Origin: Desulfonema limicola
Lineage (GTDB): Bacteria; Desulfobacterota; Desulfobacteria; Desulfobacterales; DYRC01
Direction of reading: 5' to 3'
Assembly (NCBI GenBank): GCA_020718925.1
Contig: DYRC01000175.1
Coordinates: 1 to 8,402, forward strand
Length of the DNA: 8,402 bases
Shown: piece by piece, positions 1 through 6,877 of the stretch
How positions within the stretch are numbered: the first letter of the stretch is position 1
Layout of the letters: every line of letters starts with the position of its first letter
Translations under genes and position numbers: made by a program
The notes under the pieces: model-generated
What the model saw: only the letters and a program-made list of their open reading frames with translations
What the model was told of the DNA's origin: nothing
The model's database searches: none

Positions 1-2588
1 TCCAGCGGATCCAGCTTGATTCCATACAGAAAGCCGATAGGTCCGATGGGCGTGATATATCTTAATCCGAATCCTGCGGTAGATCGGAACGCGCTTTCAA
101 TATCATAATCAATCTTATCCACCCGCCCGATGTCATAAAATAAGGTCAGTTCAAAATTTTTCCCCAAATCAAGGCGGGCTTCAAGACTTCCCAAAACAGA
201 ACTTCTGCCGCCTAAAGTCTTTGAATTTACATCAAATCTGAGCATATTTTCATCAAAGCCGCGAATATTTGATGTGCCGCCCAGATAAAACAATTGATCA
301 GTCGGCACTTTGTTGTCAGAGTTATAAGGATCAAGAAAACCGATCTGGGTTCTCAAGGCAAAAGTCAGTCTTTCAAACGGACTGATATAAGCTCTGGTGT
401 CAAAGCGATATTTGATAAAATCATCCAAAGAATTTTCAATGCCTTTGGAAATATCTGCCGAAACAGACGATAAAATGCCTTTTTTCGGTCGGATAAATGA
501 ATCACGGGAATCATAAGAAATTGACGGCGTTGCGGCTATCAGATTTCGGATAGTATAATCATCAGGATTCTCAGGAATTGCATCCGGATCCTGCAAAAAC
601 TGATGCCGCCGTTCAAACCGAAAATTCAACCCCAATTGAAGATGCTCAGGCAGTTTGCGGCTGAATCCCAAAGACGCGCCATGCGAAGATATGCCGAAAT
701 CCTGATTGAACTCTTCGCGCACTTCTGAAAACAGAGTTAACACAGATGAAATCCGGGAGCCGAACAGGCGCGGCTCTGCAACCCCCAAATCTCCTTTATA
801 CCCGATTTCGCTCATTTCTCCCTCAATCCACGCCTGCTTGTTCAAGCCGAATAAATTGCGGTTTCCGGCTTTGAGTTTGAGATAAAAATTTCTGTCTGTA
901 TCATACCCCGCGCCGATCTGCGTATAATAGGGCTTTTTTTCTTCCACTTCCACCAGCAGATCAACCTGTTCCGCCTTTTCCTTCAAGCCTTTGGTTTTAA
1001 ACTGGGCAGAATCAAACACTTCCATATTCCGAAGATTCTGCTGGGTTTTGAGCATTTTGGTCAATGAAAACGGGTCTTGGGGTTTCATTTCAAGTTCATT
1101 GTCCAAAATACGGTCTTGGGTCTGAAAATTGCCGACATAGCAAACGCTGCCCATTGCGGTATAACTGCCTTCTTCAACAAGATAATCCACATCCGCGCGG
1201 GATTTGTCTTCACTGAAGGTTACATTTCCGACAACTTTGACATGCGGATAGCCAATTTCGGAAATCAGCGAAGATAAGCTGTTTTCATCGCTTTGAACCA
1301 TGTATTGACGAAACGGCTGCCCGACTTTCAATTGAATCACCTGAAATGCCCGCACCATATCAACAGATTTAAGTCCTGAAATATTGACAGAAGAAACGGT
1401 TGTCTGAACGCCTTCGTCAATGGCAAGTCTGACGGAAACAGACCTAACCCCCCGGCCCCCTTCCCTGCAAGTGAAGGGGGAGTCTCCCCTCTCTGCTCCG
1501 GGTGGGGGGGCTGGAGTCTCCCCTCTCCGTTCCGGGGAGGGGCAGGGGGTGGGGTTTTTCCATTCCAAAGACTTATCTATATGAGGCTCCATATAACCCT
1601 GCGTCAGATACAGAGCAGTAATGGCATTGAGGTCTTCCTCCAAAACATCCGGCACATACTCGCCATCATGCAGCATTCCCGGAGGAGACGTCAGCAGTTG
1701 CTTTCTGAGTTTCTTTTCATCAAACGCGCTGTTGCCGGAAATTTTCATTGATTCAACAACCGAGCGTTGTCCCTCATCAATGCGTATCCGAATTTTTCGT
1801 ATTTTTTTATCTTCAGCATCAGTGTCTTCAAATTTTGCCCGCGCCTGCAAATACCCGGCTTTGAAATACCGCTCCTGAATTTTTCTAAGGCTGTCTTTTA
1901 AGCTAAAATCCGCTTCATTGCCTTGTTCAAACAAGAGCAAATCTTTTTTTAAAGTCATATCCCAGAATTGCTTATTTCCCTCAAACTTAATCTTATACCT
2001 GCGCCCCTCCTGAATGGTAATGATGACAGAAATCTTTTTGGATTCAGCATCTTTTTCAAGCGTGTAAGAAATTTTAACATCCGCATAATCATTCTGCCGA
2101 TAATACTCAGTTAAGTCTTTTACATCCTGTTTTACTTCGGATTCGATAAACCGCCGCGCCTGCCCGACCATAAATGTTTTCTGCCAAGTTTTCAGCCGGA
2201 GTTTGAGCGTTTTATCAAAAAAAGCCTGATTGCCCTCAAGTCTTAGGTCTTCAAGCCGATAATACGCGCCTTTTTCAATATTGACCGTTATGATATAATT
2301 GTCATCCTGCGGATCAATATCTGCTGAAAGATTGATTATCGGATCAATAAACCCTTCTTTGAGAAACAGCGCTCTGACTGCCGTTCCCTGTTTTAAAAGT
2401 TCTTCTTCGACAAGCGGCGTGCCGATAAAAATACTCATCACCTTCAGGATTTCGCGCTCAAACAACGGAAACGCGCCGTTAATCCGAATATCTTTGATCA
2501 ATCCGTTTCCGGCAGAAAAGGTGATTGCCGGAAATAATAAAATTAAAATCAGAATCTTACCGAAATTCAAGCCGGAACTGCAACTCAC
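1..2588 (-). CDS. tamA: BamA/TamA-family outer-membrane Omp85 protein, C-terminus outside window
   Basis: This is an Omp85 outer-membrane assembly protein with 862 visible codons and no internal stop; it runs off the window edge. A signal peptide (hydrophobic core ILILILLFPAITF, cleavage near FSA-G) leads into six POTRA-like units at about residues 29-107, 108-196, 197-274, 275-393, 394-476 and 477-551. The 16-strand type barrel starts near residue 553 (YYTQIGAGYDTDRN). The family hallmark IRGF, equivalent to the VRGF/IRGF loop-6 motif, is at 775-778, after a SYDSRDSFIRPKKG segment. The visible end (GLRYITPIGPIGF) matches the penultimate barrel strands, so roughly 30 residues are missing. The start is probably GTG at 2588, preceded by AAAGGGGGA; TTG at 2570 is an alternative, and an in-frame TGA lies upstream. 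The adjacent tamB favours a TamA role, but the POTRA count is closer to BamA, so the symbol is tentative. A repeat insertion occupies residues about 345-382 of POTRA 4. Confidence 0.9.
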   Translation of the reverse strand, partial: MSCSSGLNFGKILILILLFPAITFSAGNGLIKDIRINGAFPLFEREILKVMSIFIGTPLVEEELLKQGTAVRALFLKEGFIDPIINLSADIDPQDDNYIITVNIEKGAYYRLEDLRLEGNQAFFDKTLKLRLKTWQKTFMVGQARRFIESEVKQDVKDLTEYYRQNDYADVKISYTLEKDAESKKISVIITIQEGRRYKIKFEGNKQFWDMTLKKDLLLFEQGNEADFSLKDSLRKIQERYFKAGYLQARAKFEDTDAEDKKIRKIRIRIDEGQRSVVESMKISGNSAFDEKKLRKQLLTSPPGMLHDGEYVPDVLEEDLNAITALYLTQGYMEPHIDKSLEWKNPTPCPSPERRGETPAPPPGAERGDSPFTCREGGRGVRSVSVRLAIDEGVQTTVSSVNISGLKSVDMVRAFQVIQLKVGQPFRQYMVQSDENSLSSLISEIGYPHVKVVGNVTFSEDKSRADVDYLVEEGSYTAMGSVCYVGNFQTQDRILDNELEMKPQDPFSLTKMLKTQQNLRNMEVFDSAQFKTKGLKEKAEQVDLLVEVEEKKPYYTQIGAGYDTDRNFYLKLKAGNRNLFGLNKQAWIEGEMSEIGYKGDLGVAEPRLFGSRISSVLTLFSEVREEFNQDFGISSHGASLGFSRKLPEHLQLGLNFRFERRHQFLQDPDAIPENPDDYTIRNLIAATPSISYDSRDSFIRPKKGILSSVSADISKGIENSLDDFIKYRFDTRAYISPFERLTFALRTQIGFLDPYNSDNKVPTDQLFYLGGTSNIRGFDENMLRFDVNSKTLGGRSSVLGSLEARLDLGKNFELTLFYDIGRVDKIDYDIESAFRSTAGFGLRYITPIGPIGFLYGIKLDPL
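1439..1557 (-). repeat. Insertion A: GC-rich composite palindromic repeat inside the Omp85 gene
   Basis: About 119 bp with roughly 71% G+C by hand count, clearly richer than the flanking coding sequence. Read on the coding strand it has three modules: one starting AACCCCACCCCCTGCC with a 10-bp stem around TTC (1520-1542, one G-T type mismatch), a second related module ending in the same GAGAGGGGAGACTCC string, and a third containing a decayed palindrome (1456-1480, 8-bp outer stem) and ending GGGGGGTTAGGTCTG. The third module matches one end of insertion C but in the opposite orientation relative to its gene. It encodes a Pro/Gly/Arg-rich peptide (NPTPCPSPERRGE and onward) with two cysteines, placed between the beta-strands of POTRA 4. 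The exact left boundary is uncertain by a few bases. Confidence 0.85.
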
Positions 2589-5500
2589 CCCCGAATCCCC
2601 CTTTGCTGTTTTGAAACGCGCTCATCAGAATGTTTTCAAGAAACTTGTATTCTGCAATTGCTTTCTGAATGGTTTCACCCTCTTTGGATTCCACCGCATA
2701 TTTTAAGACCATACGCCGGGAAAGCTCCTTGCCTACGGTAAGTCTGACGCTGTTTGAGCCGTTTTTTCCTTTTTTGGCATCCTGATCTTCAAAATCCACC
2801 TGAAAAATATCCAATCCTGTGGCTTTTTTTATGTCATCTCCGAAGGTTTCTGAAATCATCTGCGCTAAAATCTGTCCCGGAGCCTGTGAATTTCCGCCTT
2901 CTTTTTCAATCAGCTCCCGCGGCGTTTTTCCGATCAGCAGCAGAGATAAAATATCACCGTGTTCTTCAAACGGCGTTGATGTCAGCTTGAAATTAAGATT
3001 ATCCGGTGTTCCTGAAACCTTGAGATAAACCGTCCATTTCCGAATATCTGCCTTGCCTTCGATGTCTAATGTCGGCTCAATTTTATACGGATTGATAAAA
3101 TCAATATAGCCTCGTTTTAATTCAAAACTTCTTTTCTGATAGGTAATTGTTCCGGTCGGAACTTCCGCCCGCCCGCTCACCAGCGGCGCGTTGAGGGTTC
3201 CGTGAATCCGCAAATCCGGATGAATTTCAAGCTTGGCAATATTGTTCTCCACCATAAACGGATTTTTGCGCTTAATGGCAATATCCAGATTCAGATTTTT
3301 CAGAAAAGGCTGGGCAAATTGAGGACGATTCTGCCGGATTTCAGCAACTTCCCGCTTTTTTTCTTTGACGCCCTGAAGCATGTTCAGCAGATTCAGATTC
3401 ACATTCCGGTAATATCTGCCTTCGACAATCACGGTCTCGCCCTGAAGAGAAGATTTTTCCGCTTCGCCGCTCAGTCTGTATTTGGCATTGAGCAGGATGT
3501 CCAGCGTATTCGGGACTTTTATCGGCAGTGCCGTTACGTTCAAGGTAATATCTGCATTGACCGGCTGAAATCGGGACAGCGCAATCTGTCCACCCAGTTC
3601 CAATTTGCCGGTATCCAATCCTGCGCTGATGTTTTCAAGACGAATCTGATCCGGTGTGATGTGAATTTTGCCGTTCAAATCATGCAGATTTTGCGTTGTT
3701 TCAGGAATTGCAAGTCCGATATTTTGCAAATCAATCTCAAATGCCGCAGGACCGTCAATCACTGCTTTACCCGAAACTGCCACATATCCGGTTTGCAGAA
3801 CATGAAGCCGCGCCGGTGAAATCACGATTTCTTTGTTCTTAAAAGACGCTTTGAAATCTGCTGCCTGAACAAGTTCCCTGTCTTTAAACGACATGGAAAG
3901 CGATGATAACTCCGCATCAGCCCGAATAGCTGCAATATTCTGTGCGTTGCCCTGCGCCTTTATTTTTCCGCTCAATCGCCCGTTTAAGTCTTTTTGCCCG
4001 GCAATCACAAAATACGGCGTCAGATCCGTATCGTCAAAGCTGACGGACGCTGAGAAATCTTTTTTTTGCAGATTGAATTGCCCATCAAGAGCAAAGCCGA
4101 GATTTCCCGAAATTTTTGCAAGATGATCTTTGAGATCAAGATGCAGCATGATATTGCTGATAAGCTTTTCTCTGATTTTAAAATCGTTTAACGAAATATT
4201 GCCCGACATTCGGGGATTGTCAAATCGTCCCTTGCCAGACAGGTCCAAAGAAATTTTTCCCTCAATATCTGTCAGTGAATTGAGTTTATCAATACTCGAC
4301 AAAGAAATGCCTTTGGCAGCCAGCGTTATATCATATTCTTTCTGAAGGGAAATCCGCCCTTTTCCCTCAATGCTTTCTCCGGGCGCAAACACAATGCCCA
4401 AAGAATGAATGTCAAGGTTATCTCCGGCGAGTTCGGAATCAAGCTTAACCTGAGAAAAGCGTTGAACACCCAAATCAATTTCCTGCCCTTCTACCCGGAT
4501 ATTTCCAGAGGGATGCTGAATCGTTCCTTTGAGATGAGCATTTAGCCCCAAGCGTCCTTTGACATTTTTCACAAAATCTTCAAGCATCACCTGATTGCTA
4601 TTGACAGAAAGCTCATAAGACGGAGATTTGAGAAGTTTAAGCGAATTTTTTTCCATGAGTTGAACGCTGCCGGAAATTTTTGCCATTGAGCCGCCGCTGT
4701 GAACATTGATCTTGCTGACCTTTGCTTCTCCTTTGGAAAAACTGAGATCAGCGTCAATATCTCCCAATCGGATTGAGTCAACAGCAATTTTTCTGCCTTG
4801 CAGCAATATCGCAATATCCGGCATTTTCAGATTGCCGGACGCCGTGATTTTTCCGTCAACCGCGCCTTGAAAAAATTCTTTGCTCATAAAATTTTTATTT
4901 TCAATTTTGCGAAGATCAAGCGATACGTTCACCGGCATCTCTGTCCACGGAAGCATTTTGGCGTCTTTGAGAATCTGTATCTGTCCCTGACCTTTGATTT
5001 CAGAGCCTTTGTTTTCAAGGCTTAATTGAGAAATTGACACCAGACCGGACTGATCCGAATCGGCATTGAAATTAAGATTTCCGATGCGGACGCCTGCGGA
5101 TTCAAGCCCTTTGGCATTCACACTGATTTTTATATCCGGGCGTTTGAGACTGCCTTTGAAGTCTAATTTGGCGTCAATCATGCCTTTGAGAAATTCTTTA
5201 TGAATGAAATTTTTAAGTTCGATATGATTGAGCTCAAGAGAAATATTTGAAGAAAAATCAGGATCAGAGAGCCGCAATTCACCGGAGCCGCTGATTTCCG
5301 AACCCTGATTTTCAATGGCTAATTTGGAAACTTTCAGATTTCCGGCAGTATCCATAGCCGCAGCTATATCTGCATTTCCGATTTCAATATCCTGAAATTG
5401 AAGCTTATTGCCTTTCAGATTCAGATTAAAGACCGGCTTTCTGATAAGCCCTGAAATATCTGATTTTGCCTCAAGTTTGCCTTTTACGCCTTTGATGCCG

Positions 5501-6876
5501 AGCGGCACAAAGCTTTGTTCAAGGTCTGAGGCATTCAGAGATACTGCCGCATGGATTTCTTCAGACGCCAGACGATACTGCCCATCTGCATGAAGCCTGA
5601 GATTGCCGGACTCCGCATCCAGAAATGCCAGCTTTATCCCATCATCTTCCATGCCGATCTGCGTTTTTACCTTTAAGGCAGGAAACCCCACCCCCTGCCC
5701 CTCCCCGAAGCGGAGAGGGGGGTTTTCGCCGCTGAACATCTCCAAATCCGCGTTTGCGGTGATATTTTTGGGAGAAATTCCTTTTCCATCAAGACAAAGC
5801 AGCGCGCTGACATTTCCTGTGGCATGATTTCCGAACCAATGTCCGAGTGACAGGTCTTTTCCGTTCAAGCTCAGATGATACGCCAATTTTTGAATATCAG
5901 GATGAAGCGAAAAAAATGTCTCAGGAAATGCGTGTTGAAAATCAACCTGACCGCGTATTGCCAAGTCTCCGGCATCGGTTTTGAGCATGAGCGGATCAAG
6001 GCTGATCAGCCGATCCTGAACATGGGCATTCAGATAAACCGTCCCCAGACCTCTCCCCCGGCCCCTCTCCGAAACGGAGAGGGGAGACCCGCCCTGCCCC
6101 CCTACAGAAATCAACGAACTCCCCCTTCCCTGCAGGGAAGGGGGCTGGGGGGTTAGGTCTGCTTCGATTCCGATATTGATGTCCAACGGCTCAAAATGCC
6201 CGTTTTTCAGACTTCCACCTATCTGAAACGAGTTCAGACGCGCTTTCAGAAACGAACTGTCAAACGATCCGCTGCCAATTGTCAGCGTTATATTGCCGGT
6301 CTGCTCTGCCAGCTTTCCGCCGCCGACAATCCGAACATCATCCACCTCTGCTTTCAGGCTTTGATTGTGTGTGCTAAAAAAAACATTTCCATTTGTGATT
6401 TCAATATCTTCAACAGAAATATCCGGCAAAATCACGTTATGTCTGATGTCTTTTTCCTTTTTTACTTCTTTATCCGGACTCGGACGCACAAATGCAGAAA
6501 CTAATTTCAGCTTGCCATGCTCATCTGCGCCAAGATTGACTTTGGGATGCTCCAGCATCAGGCGATGTCCCCTGATTTTGCCTTTGATCAGATTCATCAT
6601 CGAAACACGTGCATAAACCTTATCAACGCTTATGACGCTTTCACCTGTCGGAGCTTGTATATCAACATTGCTGACCTCAACGCTGCCCCGAAACAATGAC
6701 AAGCAAAGATGCTTCCATAAAATTTTGCCCGGAAGGACTTCCTGAATTTTTGCCTGAGCATATCGCTGCACCATGTCTGTTTCCAACAAAAACAGCGCGG
6801 CGGTTATCAGGACAATGATCAGGCTGAAAAAAATTCCGAAGCCGATAGCCGTCAGCTTGAGCTTTCTGTTCATCAT
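2557..6876 (-). CDS. tamB: TamB-type translocation and assembly module protein (DUF490)
   Basis: This 1439-residue protein is a TamB/AsmA-like inner-membrane-anchored periplasmic protein. The family bridges the inner and outer membranes, and works with an Omp85 protein in outer-membrane protein assembly and probably in phospholipid transport. A basic N-terminus (MMNRKLKL) precedes one hydrophobic anchor at about residues 9-31. A long beta-rich body follows, containing six repeats of about 100 residues (about 445-990). The C-terminal DUF490 domain covers about 1080-1439, with VPTGTITYQKRSFELKRG, a KLTSTPFEEHGDILSLLL segment, and an aromatic/basic end (FRLEFR). Length is in the usual range for the family. 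The start is the first of two adjacent ATGs; an AGGA lies 12 nt upstream, inside the end of the preceding gene. Two GC-rich repeat insertions add residues about 241-279 and 383-398 without breaking the frame. Its 3' end overlaps the downstream Omp85 gene. The family call is secure; the exact cargo is unknown. Confidence 0.94.
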   Translation of the reverse strand: MMNRKLKLTAIGFGIFFSLIIVLITAALFLLETDMVQRYAQAKIQEVLPGKILWKHLCLSLFRGSVEVSNVDIQAPTGESVISVDKVYARVSMMNLIKGKIRGHRLMLEHPKVNLGADEHGKLKLVSAFVRPSPDKEVKKEKDIRHNVILPDISVEDIEITNGNVFFSTHNQSLKAEVDDVRIVGGGKLAEQTGNITLTIGSGSFDSSFLKARLNSFQIGGSLKNGHFEPLDINIGIEADLTPQPPSLQGRGSSLISVGGQGGSPLSVSERGRGRGLGTVYLNAHVQDRLISLDPLMLKTDAGDLAIRGQVDFQHAFPETFFSLHPDIQKLAYHLSLNGKDLSLGHWFGNHATGNVSALLCLDGKGISPKNITANADLEMFSGENPPLRFGEGQGVGFPALKVKTQIGMEDDGIKLAFLDAESGNLRLHADGQYRLASEEIHAAVSLNASDLEQSFVPLGIKGVKGKLEAKSDISGLIRKPVFNLNLKGNKLQFQDIEIGNADIAAAMDTAGNLKVSKLAIENQGSEISGSGELRLSDPDFSSNISLELNHIELKNFIHKEFLKGMIDAKLDFKGSLKRPDIKISVNAKGLESAGVRIGNLNFNADSDQSGLVSISQLSLENKGSEIKGQGQIQILKDAKMLPWTEMPVNVSLDLRKIENKNFMSKEFFQGAVDGKITASGNLKMPDIAILLQGRKIAVDSIRLGDIDADLSFSKGEAKVSKINVHSGGSMAKISGSVQLMEKNSLKLLKSPSYELSVNSNQVMLEDFVKNVKGRLGLNAHLKGTIQHPSGNIRVEGQEIDLGVQRFSQVKLDSELAGDNLDIHSLGIVFAPGESIEGKGRISLQKEYDITLAAKGISLSSIDKLNSLTDIEGKISLDLSGKGRFDNPRMSGNISLNDFKIREKLISNIMLHLDLKDHLAKISGNLGFALDGQFNLQKKDFSASVSFDDTDLTPYFVIAGQKDLNGRLSGKIKAQGNAQNIAAIRADAELSSLSMSFKDRELVQAADFKASFKNKEIVISPARLHVLQTGYVAVSGKAVIDGPAAFEIDLQNIGLAIPETTQNLHDLNGKIHITPDQIRLENISAGLDTGKLELGGQIALSRFQPVNADITLNVTALPIKVPNTLDILLNAKYRLSGEAEKSSLQGETVIVEGRYYRNVNLNLLNMLQGVKEKKREVAEIRQNRPQFAQPFLKNLNLDIAIKRKNPFMVENNIAKLEIHPDLRIHGTLNAPLVSGRAEVPTGTITYQKRSFELKRGYIDFINPYKIEPTLDIEGKADIRKWTVYLKVSGTPDNLNFKLTSTPFEEHGDILSLLLIGKTPRELIEKEGGNSQAPGQILAQMISETFGDDIKKATGLDIFQVDFEDQDAKKGKNGSNSVRLTVGKELSRRMVLKYAVESKEGETIQKAIAEYKFLENILMSAFQNSKGGFGGELQFRLEFR
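2596..2604 (-). promoter_or_regulatory. Probable ribosome binding site for the Omp85 gene
   Basis: The minus strand reads AAAGGGGGA, 7 nt before the GTG at 2588-2586, inside the last codons of tamB. This purine-rich site supports GTG over the TTG at 2570, which has no close Shine-Dalgarno match. The location implies translation coupled to tamB. Confidence 0.4.
3907..5544 (-). repeat. Six degenerate ~100-residue repeats within TamB
   Basis: A pattern of G-x-(L/I)-x(8)-G-x(4)-P, followed by a beta-strand, recurs in the protein with the leading glycine at residues 466, 565, 671, 774, 873 and 966, a spacing of 93-106 residues. The second and third copies are the clearest: NFIHKEFLKGMIDAK matches NFMSKEFFQGAVDGK, and each is preceded by a similar EN(Q/K)GSEI segment. 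Later copies are weaker and the last lacks the proline. This fits the repeated beta-structure of the TamB groove and indicates growth by internal duplication. Confidence 0.6.
5683..5726 (+). repeat. Insertion B: single-module palindromic repeat inside tamB
   Basis: About 44 bp, roughly 68% G+C by hand count. On the plus strand it starts AACCCCACCCCCTGCCCC and contains a 10-bp stem with a 3-nt loop (5698-5720, one G-T type mismatch). It is nearly identical to the first module of insertion A but inverted relative to its gene. The ends are loosely inverted (AAACCCC and GGGGTTTT). In the tamB frame it encodes about GENPPLRFGEGQGVG, residues 383-397, between two predicted beta-strands. Confidence 0.8.
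6046..6161 (-). repeat. Insertion C: composite palindromic repeat with inverted ends inside tamB
   Basis: The 116-bp element (about 67% G+C by hand count) is bounded by a 7-bp inverted repeat, CAGACCT at 6046-6052 and AGGTCTG at 6155-6161. It contains a perfect 24-bp palindrome at 6121-6144 centred on CTGCAG, and a perfect 10-bp stem with an AAA loop at 6062-6084. A non-palindromic linker (6085-6120) separates the two. The coding strand encodes LTPQPPSLQGRG, a linker peptide SSLISVGGQGG, and SPLSVSERGRGRGLG, residues about 241-278 of TamB. The module with the 24-bp palindrome is shared with insertion A. Confidence 0.87.
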
Positions 6877-6877
6877 G

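Noticed and set aside
1456..1542. GC-rich hairpins as possible intrinsic terminators
   Set aside because: No T-run follows the stems in the transcribed direction, and they lie in the middle of an intact reading frame.
1439..1557. Insertion A as a gene-breaking event
   Set aside because: Codon counting from the GTG at 2588 to the window edge gives 862 codons without a stop, and the POTRA and barrel motifs continue in the same frame after the insert.
2299..2706. 135-codon plus-strand frame across the tamB/Omp85 junction
   Set aside because: It is antisense to both genes, which are supported by family motifs, and its peptide is low in recognisable features.
3202..3819. 205-codon open frame on the plus strand
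   Set aside because: It lies wholly antisense to the well-supported DUF490 end of tamB and shows no recognisable domain; it is a shadow of that gene.
5875..6156. Plus-strand frame ending in a Pro-rich TPPSLQGRGLGG peptide
   Set aside because: Its C-terminus is insertion C read from the other strand, and the rest is antisense to tamB. It is useful only as evidence that the repeat is open on both strands.
1439..6161. Repeats A, B and C as a CRISPR array
   Set aside because: The copies differ in length and orientation, are kilobases apart and have no regular spacers.
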